Shown: in pieces, positions 5,732-13,754 of the stretch
Layout of the letters: the number at the start of each line of letters is the position of its first letter
Position numbering within the stretch: the stretch's first letter is position 1
Source: Streptomyces exfoliatus
GTDB lineage: Bacteria > Actinomycetota > Actinomycetes > Streptomycetales > Streptomycetaceae
Direction: 5' to 3'
Length of the DNA: 35,414 bases
Assembly: GCF_000725545.1 (NCBI RefSeq)
Contig: NZ_JNZP01000047.1
Span: 1 to 35,414 of the forward strand
The notes under the pieces: generated by a model
Database searches by the model: none
What the model saw: the letters and a program-made list of their open reading frames with translations, nothing else
Told to the model about the DNA's origin: nothing
Made by a program: the position numbers and the translations under genes

Positions 5732-7084
5732 ATGCCACGACGTCCACGCACGCCCAACACCGCTCTTGCGGAGATCATGCAGACGGGAGGGATCGGAAAC
5801 GCGCAGCTCGCACGGCGGGTGAACGCCACCGGCCGCGAACTCGGGCTCACCCTGCACTACGACAAGTCGACCGTGTCTCACTGGCTCGCGGGAAGCGTCC
5901 CGAAGCCGGAGGCTCGCCCGGCGGTCGCCGAAGCGCTCTCGAGGCTCCTCGGCCGCCCCGTAACGTGCGCCGAGATCGGATGGGAGGCCCCCGCCGGTCA
6001 ACAGCGCGACACCGTAACGGGAGTGATCGACCTGAGCCGAGCAGACATGGACCCCTCGCGCCGGGGGGTACTCAGGACTGGCATGTACTCCGTCGGCATG
6101 GCCGTCCCGGTCTTCGCCACCTTCGCCGGGCACGCCGAGGCCGCAGACCGGGACAAGGCCGCGAGCACGGGCCGGACGGTGCACATCGGCGAGTCCGACG
6201 TAGAGACCGTTCGGATGATGACGGACAAGATCGCCGACATCTTGGACCAGGTGGGAGCGGGCCACGCCCGGCCCATGGCCGCCGCCTTCCTCGTCAACTC
6301 CGTGGGAACGTACCTGCGAGCGTCCAGTACGGAGCGGGTGCGCCGGGCCATGCAGGGCGCCGCCGCGGATTTGGTCTACCTGACCGGGTGGATGGCGATG
6401 TACGAGAACCGACAGGGGCTCGGCCAGCAGTACTACCTGAAGGCGCTCGACCTCGCCGGCGAAGGCGGTGACCACCTCACCTACTGCCGCACGCTGCGCG
6501 GGATGAGCCTCCAGGCCACCCACCTCGGGCACGGCAAGAAGGGGCTCGAACTGGCCGATTCGGCCGCCGAAGCAGCCCCGAGCGCGGGCCCGCGTCTGGT
6601 GGCCTTCCTGCGGGGCCAGCAGGCCGCCGCCGCGGCGATGACCGGCGACCGGCACATCGCCTTCACGCGACTCCGCGAGACCGAGGACGCACTGTCGAAG
6701 GCGGACAACCGACGTGACTCCGTCGGCGGCTACGACCAGGCCGCCTATCACTTCCATGAGGCGCACGTCCGCTGGCACCTGAAGGACCCCGAGGGGTCTA
6801 TCAAGGCCCTGCGGCGGTCCAACGCGGTCCGCAGCCCGCTGGAGCGTCAGGGGCGGCTGCACTGCCTTGGCGTCATCGCCGAGCGACAGTTCCGGATGCG
6901 GCACGTTGAGGCGGCCTGCCAGACGTGGGCCACATTCCTGGACGAGCACGTCACGATCGCGTCCGCGCGCGGGGACGAGCACCTGAAGACGATGCTCACC
7001 GAGTTGCCGGCGTACCGGAGCATCGCCGGAGTCCGCGACCTAGAGGAACGCGCGCGGCACGTCGCCCGACTCAAGGCAGCCTGA
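5732..7084 (+). CDS. XRE-type regulator with TPR-like C-terminus, 450 aa
   Basis: ATG at 5,732 behind a GGGGGTG. Residues 1-75 form a helix-turn-helix domain (LAEIMQTGGIGNAQLARRVN, then DKSTVSHWLAGSVPKPEARP). A linker with SRADMDPSRRGVLRTG and a short hydrophobic stretch (SVGMAVPVFATFAG) leads to about 300 helical residues of TPR-like repeats (AADLVYLTGWMAMYE, YYLKALDLAGEGGDHLTYCR, FHEAHVRWHLKDPEGSIKAL). This is a common streptomycete regulator type whose repeats probably bind a peptide or small ligand. It diverges from the four-gene small operon and is the likely controller of it and, further on, of the radical SAM unit. Confidence 0.85.
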   Translation: MPRRPRTPNTALAEIMQTGGIGNAQLARRVNATGRELGLTLHYDKSTVSHWLAGSVPKPEARPAVAEALSRLLGRPVTCAEIGWEAPAGQQRDTVTGVIDLSRADMDPSRRGVLRTGMYSVGMAVPVFATFAGHAEAADRDKAASTGRTVHIGESDVETVRMMTDKIADILDQVGAGHARPMAAAFLVNSVGTYLRASSTERVRRAMQGAAADLVYLTGWMAMYENRQGLGQQYYLKALDLAGEGGDHLTYCRTLRGMSLQATHLGHGKKGLELADSAAEAAPSAGPRLVAFLRGQQAAAAAMTGDRHIAFTRLRETEDALSKADNRRDSVGGYDQAAYHFHEAHVRWHLKDPEGSIKALRRSNAVRSPLERQGRLHCLGVIAERQFRMRHVEAACQTWATFLDEHVTIASARGDEHLKTMLTELPAYRSIAGVRDLEERARHVARLKAA

Positions 7085-7640
7085 CCGGCGCATCTCGGCG
7101 GCCCGCTCCCCACCCGGGGGCGGGCAAGCGTTCTCGTCCACGAGTCGACCCGGGGGCCCGGCACCATCGTCCCTTCCCCGGCGGCTGGGGGTGCCGGCCG
7201 CTCGATGACCGCGCGCTCGGGCGCGGGCGTCAGCGCCCGCAGCGCGGCGCGCAGGTCCTCGATGTGGTCCTCCTTCGCCGCGAGCTGCTCACGCAGATAC
7301 CGGGCCTCGGCCGCGGCCAGGGCGGCCGCATGCCGGGCCTCTGCCAGCTCCAGCGCGTGTGCCTGCTCGCGCTCCCGCGCCGCCGCGCCGCCGTCGACCA
7401 CCCCGGCCGGCCCCGCGGCCGGGGAAACGGCCACCGGTCCGGTGGCCACCGCGTCCTCGGGCGGGGCCGGGGCGTTCAATCGGAAGCCGGCCGCCAGCAG
7501 CGCCTCGACCGGGATCAGCCACCCGCGCTCCTCGTCCTGGACTGCCCCCGGCAGACCCCCCGCCGCCGGATCGTGGAACGGCTCACCCCGCACGCCGACG
7601 CGGCCTCACGTTGGGTCAGAAGAGGGCGGCTCATGGTCAT
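7085..7640 (-). pseudogene. HTH/coiled-coil protein, frameshifted near N-terminus
   Basis: ATG at 7,640 or 7,634 reads MSRPLLTQREAASACGVSRS then TIRRR, a MerR/excisionase-type helix-turn-helix. At the C6 run 7,556-7,561 the frame is lost; the next frame continues the family pattern with GGLPGAVQDEERGWLIPVEA and LLAAGFRLNAP, then a coiled coil (RYLREQLAAKEDHIEDLRAA). Related streptomycete proteins are a single chain of HTH, wing and coiled coil. The 3' end is also unclear: the frame runs on antisense into the XRE gene instead of stopping near 7,100. So the gene is inactive or the assembly has an indel in the C run. Confidence 0.6.
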
Positions 7641-7934
7641 GCCCCTATCCTCCCCGCACGCCGCCACGGCCCACAGCCCGACCCACCCACCTGCACGACC
7701 AAGGGGTGCGAGACTCGCCCGTACCCGTATCCGCCGCCGTATTCAAGACTTGCCCAAGGCGGCCCAAGGCTTTCCCGTCCGGCGAAAGGCCAGGCCAAGA
7801 AGCCCGCGATTCATTGAATAGAGCCCGCCCCCCTGCGAAGTTCTCGGCGGTTGCGCGGCTAACCCCCCACCCCTGCACAGTGCGGACCGCCGCGTCGACC
7901 GACCGGCATCCCACACCCACTCAGGGGGACCTCC

Positions 7935-8115
7935 ATGTCCACGACCACGCTCCTCGTCCTGCTACTCCTGCCCGTCACCGCCCTGCTCGTAGCGGTCGTA
8001 CCCGGCTACCTCGTTCTGGCGCCACCCCCACCTCAAGGCCCCTCTCACGGTGGCCGCCGCCGTCGGCGCCGTGTTCGTCACCGCCGTCCTCGGCATCGCC
8101 GCTCTGCCGAACTGA
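7935..8115 (+). pseudogene. Small two-helix membrane protein with a frameshift
   Basis: ATG at 7,935 follows GGGGGACC. The first frame gives MSTTTLLVLLLLPVTALLVA and VVPGYLVL, one membrane helix. Around 8,012-8,020 the frame must slip by one base; the other frame then reads WRHPHLKAPLTVAAAVGAVF and VTAVLGIAALPN before TGA at 8,113-8,115, a second membrane helix. The total, 181 bases, is one more than a whole number of codons, so a single extra base explains it. Without the slip the original frame runs into an Arg-rich nonsense tail. Probably a 59-residue membrane protein of unknown function. Confidence 0.6.
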
Positions 8116-8414
8116 CCCTGTCCCGGCCGCACCCTCGGCCATAAGAGCAGTCGGCGGCCTCTCGTGCTCTACAGGCGCCATGGCGTCCTCAGCCATCAGG
8201 AACTCGTCATCAAAACGGTGCACTGTGAACCGGCCACCTGTAGGCCGTCGTTACGGTCCATGGAGGGAGCGCTCGGCTTCCCGCAGGGATCATTTGGGGT
8301 GTGATGCCCGGTTGGCTGTCGCCTCGTCGGCGGACACAAGGGGGCATTTGCATCGCGCGTGGCGTTAGCCATTTACCTCCCCTCGAATCTCAGATGTTCA
8401 TCAAAAGAGAAGCT

Positions 8415-8460
8415 TTCCCACCGCGAGGGGTGGTTGCCTCTCGTCAACGCCGGTGGGGAA
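8415..8460 (+). promoter_or_regulatory. Nested hairpin in the leader of the secreted-protein gene
   Basis: TTCCCACCG (8,415-8,423) pairs with CGGTGGGGA (8,451-8,459, one bulge), and an inner pair (CGAGGGG with CTCTCG) lies between. It ends 15 bases before the ribosome binding site at 8,475-8,480. The rest of 8,116-8,414 holds no gene that I can support. I do not recognise a known riboswitch. Confidence 0.4.
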
Positions 8461-8486
8461 AACCGGCGATAAACGGGAGGGAAAGC

Positions 8487-9044
8487 ATGCGTTCTGTCAT
8501 GCGTCATGCCGCTCTGATGGGAGCGATGGTTGTCGGATCCAGTCTCTTACTGGCTCCGTCGGCCGCGTCAGCCAGTGTCCCGGGGCCCGAGGGGTGCCCG
8601 CCGGACGTCTGGCACAAGGTGGTGAAGATCAGCACCGGATACGAGTCCATCGGCAACACCGCTGGTAAGAGGAACGGCTCCACCACGACATCGCGTCTGA
8701 CCTACGCGATGACCACCACCACCTCGAAGGCGACGACCTGGTCGTCCGAACTCGGGGGCAGCGCGTCCTGGGGCGTAGCCACCGTCGAGGCCAAGGTGGG
8801 CCGCGACATCACCGACTCGACGGACAAGGGCGTCACCGTCCAGAACTGGATGGACGTGCCAGGGGGTAAGTGGGGCTACACCACCCCGAAGATCGAGCGC
8901 ACGAAGTACGTGATCCAGCGGTGGCAGGACACGGCGGCCTGCGGAGCGAGGTTCCTCGGCAACGACGGCACCCTGGGCGGGATCACGGCGTTCCCGTTCT
9001 TCTCCGAGTGCATCGCCAGCAGCGCCTGCACCCCGAAGCCCTAA
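8487..9044 (+). CDS. Secreted protein, possible beta-pore-forming fold, 185 aa
   Basis: ATG at 8,487 has GGGAGG six bases upstream. Residues 1-30 form a signal peptide (RHAALMGAMVVGSSLLLAPS, cleavage near ASA-SV). The mature part has four Cys (GCPPDVW, DTAACGARF, SECIASSACTP) and a long Ser/Thr-rich middle (NGSTTTSRLTYAMTTTTSKA, then SSELGGSASWGVATVEAKVG and DITDSTDKGVTVQNW). Alternating Ser/Thr strands ending in VPGGKWGY recall the pre-stem of aerolysin/ETX-type pore formers, but I cannot confirm that. It lies just before a lipoprotein gene with a hairpin between. Called secreted with high confidence; function unknown. Confidence 0.8.
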   Translation: MRSVMRHAALMGAMVVGSSLLLAPSAASASVPGPEGCPPDVWHKVVKISTGYESIGNTAGKRNGSTTTSRLTYAMTTTTSKATTWSSELGGSASWGVATVEAKVGRDITDSTDKGVTVQNWMDVPGGKWGYTTPKIERTKYVIQRWQDTAACGARFLGNDGTLGGITAFPFFSECIASSACTPKP

Positions 9045-9051
9045 AACAACC

Positions 9052-9085
9052 AGCGGGGTACGGAACTGACCAGCCGTACCCCGCT
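9052..9085 (+). terminator. 12-bp hairpin between secreted protein and lipoprotein genes
   Basis: AGCGGGGTACGG (9,052-9,063) pairs perfectly with CCGTACCCCGCT (9,074-9,085). It follows the stop codon by seven bases and precedes the lipoprotein's ribosome binding site, so it could terminate most transcripts and set a ratio between the two products. Confidence 0.7.
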
Positions 9086-9118
9086 CCACCCGTACACAAC
9101 TCGCCAGGGGGAACCGAC

Positions 9119-10225
9119 ATGGCAGTACAGAACCATCCCGCCAGGACTTCCCCTTGGCGGCGCCACCGACTGACCGCGGTGGTGCTCGCGGCCGCCCTGG
9201 GGGCGGCCGGGTGCACCGAGGGCGACGAGAGCGCCCCGCGCGGCATCGTCGTCAACCTCGGAGGCCGCATCGCCGTCCTCGACAAGATCGACTCCGAGCC
9301 GGACATCGTCGCCGAGCGCCCGGAAGGCACGGAGCGACTCGACGTCTACAAGCTCACCGCCCCGAGGCAGCTGGCGACCGGACACATCGTCGGAATCTCT
9401 GACGGTACGGTCGTGGCCATCGAGCCCGCCAAGCCCGAACAGCAGGTGCTCCTGGGGCCGGCCACCTCATGGTTCCCCACCGCGGACGGCAAGAAGATCT
9501 GGGCCGTCTCCGAAGAACCCGCCGCCACGGCGTGCGCGGGGCAGCAGATTCCCGCATCGGTCAACTCCCGCTTCACCGTGACGGAGCACGACACGTCGGG
9601 CCGCCCGTCACAGCGCACCCACACGCCGCAGTGCGGCCTGCAGCCACTCGCCGAAACCGACCAGGGAATCGTGGCGGCCCAGACCACCACCGAGGACGAC
9701 ACGAACCGGGCACGCACGAACCTCGTCCTCCTCGACTCCGACACCATGACCCCCCGCCAGAGCCTCGCGCAGGACGCAGTGCTCCTCGCAGCCGGCGGCC
9801 ACCGGCTGATCTGGAAGCAGAACGACTGCGACGGGGCCGCGTGCATGAAGGTGTACGACGCGCAGGACAAGGACACCGCGAACGCGCCGCAGTGCACGCA
9901 AGGCGAAGCGGTAGGACGCGGCTCCCTCGACGCCACCGGGCGCTGGTACGCCAGCACGATCCGCGCCGACGGCGGCTACCGGCTGGCGGTACTCGACCTC
10001 GACGAGAACAGCTGCGAGGACCTCGGAACGAACGCCGCGCTCGCGGGCAACCAGGATCTGGACGGCCCGCTCTCAGGAACGTGGTCGAAGTCGAACCTCC
10101 TCGTCCTGGACTCCGCCACCGGAGCCCTCACTTCCTTCAACGCCGTCTCCGGCAAGCAGGACCGGCGCCCGAAGAACCTCAACGTCACGGACGACGGCCA
10201 GGTCTGGGGAGCCCGCACAGACTGA
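9119..10225 (+). CDS. Lipoprotein, beta-propeller-like, 368 aa
   Basis: ATG at 9,119 lies behind CAGGGGGAA. A basic N-terminus (PARTSPWRRHRLTAVV), a hydrophobic stretch and LGAAGC at about residues 27-32 make a lipobox, so the protein is anchored at Cys-32 on the outer face of the membrane. The rest is a run of short beta segments with repeated patterns (GIVVNLGGRIAVLDK, ATGHIVGISDGTVVAIEP, RTNLVLLDSDTMTPRQSLAQ, GYRLAVLDLDENS), as in beta-propellers. Several Cys may form disulphides (ATACAGQQ, QCGLQP, NDCDGAACMKVY). Its close coupling in space to the secreted 185-residue protein suggests a surface receptor or protective partner for it; that is inference. Confidence 0.8.
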   Translation: MAVQNHPARTSPWRRHRLTAVVLAAALGAAGCTEGDESAPRGIVVNLGGRIAVLDKIDSEPDIVAERPEGTERLDVYKLTAPRQLATGHIVGISDGTVVAIEPAKPEQQVLLGPATSWFPTADGKKIWAVSEEPAATACAGQQIPASVNSRFTVTEHDTSGRPSQRTHTPQCGLQPLAETDQGIVAAQTTTEDDTNRARTNLVLLDSDTMTPRQSLAQDAVLLAAGGHRLIWKQNDCDGAACMKVYDAQDKDTANAPQCTQGEAVGRGSLDATGRWYASTIRADGGYRLAVLDLDENSCEDLGTNAALAGNQDLDGPLSGTWSKSNLLVLDSATGALTSFNAVSGKQDRRPKNLNVTDDGQVWGARTD

Positions 10226-10264
10226 CTCTTCGCCGTCCCGCCTCATCAGGGCTTCCTTCACGCC

Positions 10265-10329
10265 CGAAAGCCGCAAGGCCGCCGGGTGTGCTCCGGGCGT
10301 CGGCGCCCCGGGCACCCGGGGGGCTTTCG
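10265..10329 (+). terminator. Long compound hairpin after the lipoprotein gene
   Basis: CGAAAGCC (10,265-10,272) pairs with GGCTTTCG (10,322-10,329), enclosing further GC pairing (GCCGGGTG with CACCCGGG types). It begins 40 bases after the stop and fits a factor-independent terminator. Confidence 0.55.
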
Positions 10330-10421
10330 AACCTGCCTTACTGCCCCGCCCGCCGGTTGCCCCTCACGCGTGCCACCGTGCGGACTGCACCATCCATTCG
10401 GACCGACTGCATCGGGGAACA

Positions 10422-10475
10422 ATGAGCTTCTTCGAGTTGGCCACCGATCGGGTGATGGGCCGTGAAGCGCAACGG
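10422..10475 (+). pseudogene. Start of an unknown gene cut by an IS-like palindrome
   Basis: ATG at 10,422 with GGGGAAC just upstream reads MSFFELATDRVMGREAQR, protein-like, until it meets the palindrome at 10,476 and stops soon after. It could be the surviving 5' end of a gene interrupted by the element to its right. Short, so uncertain. Confidence 0.3.
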
Positions 10476-10539
10476 ACGAGGCCCCCGAGCTGTTGATCGA
10501 GACGTCTGACGTCTCAATCACGTTGCTCGGGGGCCTCGT
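10476..10539. repeat. 15-bp perfect inverted repeat
   Basis: ACGAGGCCCCCGAGC (10,476-10,490) is the exact reverse complement of 10,525-10,539. Inside lies a second palindrome (GAGACGT...ACGTCTC, 10,499-10,515). It borders the transposase fragment to the right and may be two abutting IS ends. Confidence 0.65.
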
Positions 10540-10640
10540 TGGTCATCCATCCTGCCGCACTCGACCTGCCGCAAACGCTCGTGGAGTGGGTCACCATGCT
10601 GGTTGTCACTCGTGAGGGCGACCGGCGCTGCAAGCTCCGC
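10539..10640 (+). pseudogene. Transposase fragment (N-terminal 33 residues)
   Basis: From TTG at 10,539 the frame reads VIHPAALDLPQTLVEWVTML then VVTREGDRRCKL, which matches the opening of a common streptomycete IS5-type transposase (AALDLPHALVEWVTML...TREGDRRCKL). After Leu-33 the similarity ends and the frame loses protein character. Only the 5' end is left. Confidence 0.5.
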
Positions 10641-10826
10641 GCCTCCCGCCCGGGGTGCCGCCACAGCCCTTCGGAGCACGCATCGCCTACCAACACCGCG
10701 AGACCCGGGGCGGCTACCGCATCCAGTGGTTCCAGTGGAGACTCACAGGACGCGTTGGAAACGATCCGGGAGCAGCAAGAGGCGGGTGCTCGAGGAACGT
10801 CGGCCCGGTAGCCGGGCGGGCGAGCA

Positions 10827-10871
10827 GCCCTCCGCACGGGGCGGGCGCATCCAGTCGGGCAGTGCGGTCAT
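10827..10871 (-). pseudogene. Uma2-type endonuclease, N-terminal scrap
   Basis: From ATG at 10,871 the minus strand reads MTALPDWMRPPRAEG, the usual opening of streptomycete Uma2 family (DUF820) proteins, and then diverges where WFAEDLDRLPEAPPHTEL would be expected. About 15 codons survive. The short length keeps confidence moderate. Confidence 0.4.
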
Positions 10872-10925
10872 GGCTTCGCCGTAGCGGTGCGTCGGGTCCG
10901 GAAGGCGGCGCGCGGCGGGGCTGTC

Positions 10926-12095
10926 CTACTCGGCCGGCAGACGGAGCATCGGTTCGAAGGCCGCGTCCCCCTCGCCCTCGACCAAAGGGAGGAAGCCGTC
11001 CGGGACGGTGCGGGCGGCCGTGGTGAGGAGACGGGCCAGGACCTCGGGCTCGGTGGCCGGGGGGAGGCGGAGGGCGGCGAGGAGACGGTCGCGGACCTCG
11101 GGGTGGTCCGGGTTGTCCTCAAGGTAGTCAGCGTTGAGCGCGGGGGGACGGAAGCCGGCCAGGGCGTCGTGCCAGGAGGGGAGGACGATGGCCAGGGTCA
11201 GGGCCTCGGCGAGGGACTCCGCGATGAGGGAAGCCTGGCCCTCGGAGTCGGTGTAGAGGACGGGGCGGACGCGGTCGGAGCCGGCCGGGCCGCAGAGGTA
11301 GTGGGTGCCTCCCGCGTTGCAGCCGGCCACGGGCTCCACCGGGAGACCGGCCGGCAGGGCGATCGACTCGATGGGGTCGGTCCGCGTGAGGTCGAACTCG
11401 CCGTCGCAGGCGAGGTACGCCTCGACCTCGGGGTCGGCGGCGATCCGGCGGAGCAGGGCCTCGTCGGAGAGGGCGGCCGGGTTGAGGCCGTGGGCGGCTT
11501 CGGGGGTCAGGGGGTGGCCCGCGAGGACGTGGCGGACGGTGTCGAGGGGGACGGGCCGCCCGTAGTCCTCCTCGAAGTGCGCCTGGACGGCCTCGGGGGA
11601 GCGGTCGGTGAGGAGGCGGAAGAGGTGCCCGGAGCCGTCCGGGTCCGGGCTGCCCGAGGGGAACTCGATGCCCGAGCCGGTGCGCCAGGCGCTGCCGCCG
11701 GTCTCCCACCACAGGCAGGCGGTGACCCGCGGGGCGCCGAGGCCCTCGTCGACGAAGGCCATGTCGTCCAGGAGCGGGCGCAGCGCGGCGGGCACCTCGT
11801 CGATGACACCGGGCCAGACCTGTTCGTCGTCCGTGGCGTACGGGCTCATCTCCGACTCGTGGTCGAAGCCGCGGACGAGTACACCGGCCGGGGTGAAGAG
11901 GACGGAGAAGTCGTCACCCGAGCCGTTGTCCATCAGGGCCGCCTCCATCCCAGGCCCCCAGGTGGTGGAGAAGGAGTAGCGGGAGAACCGCGGATCGCGG
12001 CAGATCGCCTGGTCCAGCACGGCCAGCGCGCGCAGGTGCGCGCGGAGCCCGGCGGGGTCCGGGAGGAGGGCGGCGGTCGTGTGCACGGTGTCCAT
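10926..12095 (-). CDS. Hypothetical protein, immunity-like, 389 aa
   Basis: ATG at 12,095 opens MDTVHTTAALLPDPAGLRAH. The first 110 residues contain DPRFSRYSFSTTWGPGMEAA and SGDDFSVLFTPAGVLVRGFD; the middle has VTACLWWETGGSAWRTGSGI and FEEDYGRPVPLDTVRHVLAG; the end has GQASLIAESLAEALTLAIVL and PSWHDALAGFR, then a helical segment. Proteins of this look, acidic and full of Trp and Phe, are common in streptomycetes near polymorphic-toxin remnants and resemble SUKH-like immunity proteins in composition, but I recognise no named family. No signal peptide or membrane segment. A 77-residue gene lies 60 bases upstream on the same strand and may be co-transcribed. Confidence 0.7.
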   Translation of the reverse strand: MDTVHTTAALLPDPAGLRAHLRALAVLDQAICRDPRFSRYSFSTTWGPGMEAALMDNGSGDDFSVLFTPAGVLVRGFDHESEMSPYATDDEQVWPGVIDEVPAALRPLLDDMAFVDEGLGAPRVTACLWWETGGSAWRTGSGIEFPSGSPDPDGSGHLFRLLTDRSPEAVQAHFEEDYGRPVPLDTVRHVLAGHPLTPEAAHGLNPAALSDEALLRRIAADPEVEAYLACDGEFDLTRTDPIESIALPAGLPVEPVAGCNAGGTHYLCGPAGSDRVRPVLYTDSEGQASLIAESLAEALTLAIVLPSWHDALAGFRPPALNADYLEDNPDHPEVRDRLLAALRLPPATEPEVLARLLTTAARTVPDGFLPLVEGEGDAAFEPMLRLPAE

Positions 12096-12155
12096 GGGCT
12101 CATGTAAGCAGCCGGCACTGACATCCAGGGCGGCGGTTCGGTCACACCCGCTCTC

Positions 12156-12389
12156 TCACTCAGGGAACGAAAAGCCAAGCTCACGCAGGCGGGGCAAGCA
12201 CACTGCGAGGCATAGCTCCACAGACGCGGCATCGGTTCGCACAAGGACGTCCTCGCGCAACGGCGCTCCACTGGCGACGAAGGTCCAAGGCTTGCCCCTC
12301 TCTGCCATCCGCTCAGCGTCGGCCTTGAGCAGCACCGTTACGCCCTGTTCAGCCAGTGCTTCCATAATCGCGACGACGTCCACCGGCAC
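12156..12389 (-). CDS. Small hypothetical protein, 77 aa
   Basis: GTG at 12,389 follows GGGAGGGGAGA. The protein, MPVDVVAIMEALAEQGVTVL then LKADAERMAERGKPWTFVAS, ends with SVELCLAVCLPRLRELGFSF. Alternating helices and strands, no membrane part. The same pattern occurs as an orphan small protein in many streptomycetes, to my memory, without assigned function. Same strand as the 389-residue immunity-like gene, so the two could be one transcript. Confidence 0.65.
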   Translation of the reverse strand: MPVDVVAIMEALAEQGVTVLLKADAERMAERGKPWTFVASGAPLREDVLVRTDAASVELCLAVCLPRLRELGFSFPE

Positions 12390-12529
12390 TCTCCCCTCCC
12401 GAAGCGCTTCGAACGCGCCATCGGACGAACATACTTACTCCGGGCCGGACCCTGGACACCGCCCGCATGACCCAAAGTGACCGATCGGGGCGCTCTGAGC
12501 TGGAATACGCGACACCTCAACATGCGAGC

Positions 12530-12765
12530 TCACCAGTCTCAACCCCAGGGCGTACTGGAGGCTCGTGCGGCCCACGAGGTCCTTCGAGGCCTTGAGACAG
12601 AAGGTCAGCCACCGTCATTCGCTGGCCGGCGGTCCATGGCCCCAGTCGAACGCCCCGCCCTTGCTGCGGCTCTCCGCGCTCTGGCCGGCGTAGTAGATCT
12701 CGGTGAGGTAGATCTGCTGGCGGGGGTTCAGCTCGGCCCACAGGTCGGGGTCGTGGCATGGCAGC
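12530..12765 (-). pseudogene. Unrecognised coding remnant with TGG-to-TGA stop
   Basis: One minus-strand frame reads DPDLWAELNPRQQIYLTEIY then YAGQSAESRSKGGAFDWGHG, stops at TGA, and continues in the same frame with RWLTFCLKASKDLVGRTSLQ and YALGLRLVSSH. The continuous protein character across the stop, and the pattern PASE-W-RW expected there, suggest a Trp codon turned into a stop. LTPRQ..YL..I segments occur in a group of streptomycete DNA-associated proteins that I cannot name. No start is visible; the repeat at 12,822 lies where the 5' part should be. Confidence 0.4.
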
Positions 12766-12821
12766 ACGGTAGTGCCAGACACCGACAGCGCGGGGCCGGG
12801 TGCAGATCTGCGCCAGGACCA

Positions 12822-12921
12822 TGGCCGACACGAAGTGCGCCCGCCCGGTGCAACGTGCGGTGGCTTCCCGGGCGGGCTCTACGGCCATCGTGCGCCCGCG
12901 CGGTCGCCCGCGCGCGCTGAC
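12822..12921. repeat. About 100-bp inverted duplicate, copy B
   Basis: Reverse complement of 1,573-1,671, with a handful of mismatches and one single-base gap. It includes the same hairpin. See copy A. The two copies are in opposite orientation about 11.2 kb apart, so recombination between them would invert everything from 1.6 to 12.9 kb. Confidence 0.7.
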
Positions 12922-13049
12922 GCCAGCCCGAAGGGGCGGGCCCGTCCCTGGTGCGGGATCGATTCGGCGGTGAACATGGGTCCTCCAGACGGCTGGCGCG
13001 CGGTCTGATCCCGCGAGTTGCGACCGCCTGGGCCGCTATCCCTGTGGTC

Positions 13050-13734
13050 GTGATCAAGAACATGCTGCGCGGCGTCGCCGCGCTCTCTCTCGCCCTGACC
13101 CCGCTCGCTCTTCCCTCGGCGGCCGCCGCTGCACCGACGGCCCCCGTCGGGCGCCGAGGTCCTGAACCTGGCCGACGCGGTCACGCAGATCCCGCTCGCG
13201 GATGAGTCCCGCGCCGGATACGAGCGGACGAAGTTCAAGCACTGGAACGCCGGACTCGATCCCGCAGACGGATGCAGCACCCGCTCGGAGGTGCTCCTCG
13301 CCGAGGCCGTCGAGTCCCCTACCGTCGCGGCCGGCTGCAAGCTGTCGGGCGGCAAGTGGCTGTCGTATTACGACGGCCAGGAGGTCACCGATCCCGGCAA
13401 GCTCGACCTCGACTACATGGTCGCGCTTGCCGAGGCCTGGGATTCCGGGGCGAGCGCCTGGACGCCCGCCCGGCGGGAGGCGTACGCGAACGACCAGGAC
13501 GCCGCCACCTCGCTCGTCGCGGTCACCGCCCGCACGAACCGGTCGAAGGCGGATCAGGACCCGGCGCAGTGGATGCCGCCGCTGCCCGATGCTCACTGCC
13601 GGTACGTCTCGGAGTGGGTCGCCACGAAGCTCCGCTGGGGCCTGGCGGCCGACCAGGCCGAGGTCGACGCGCTGACGGTGTATGCCGAGGGGCCGTGTGA
13701 GGCCACCGTCGTCCACTACGCCGCTGCTCCGTAA
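13050..13734 (+). pseudogene. Secreted HNH nuclease (DUF1524-like), frameshifted, with catalytic His replaced
   Basis: GTG at 13,050 or ATG at 13,062 begins a signal peptide (MLRGVAALSLALTPLALPSA, AAA). At the C5 run 13,141-13,145 one extra base breaks the frame; dropping it gives a continuous 227-residue protein with SRAGYERTKFKHWNAG, CSTRSEVLLAEA and GGKWLSYYDGQEVTDPGKLD. The core LDLDYMVALAEAWDSGASAW aligns with the family's DIDHMVPLAEAWDSGAS, where the His of HNH is Tyr here (codon 13,414-13,416). NRSKADQDPAQWMPP keeps the second half of the site. Such proteins are secreted DNases. With both a frameshift and a lost catalytic residue this copy is probably inactive. No clear ribosome binding site is seen. 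Confidence 0.7.
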
Positions 13735-13754
13735 CGGGCCCTGGGGAACGTGTT

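Noticed and set aside
8415..8460. A riboswitch before the secreted-protein gene
   Set aside because: The hairpin is real but I can match it to no known riboswitch core, so it is listed only as a leader structure.
10887..12107. A 406-codon plus-strand frame
   Set aside because: Antisense of the 389-residue hypothetical gene, which has better protein composition; the plus frame is Gly/Val/Arg-rich and repetitive.
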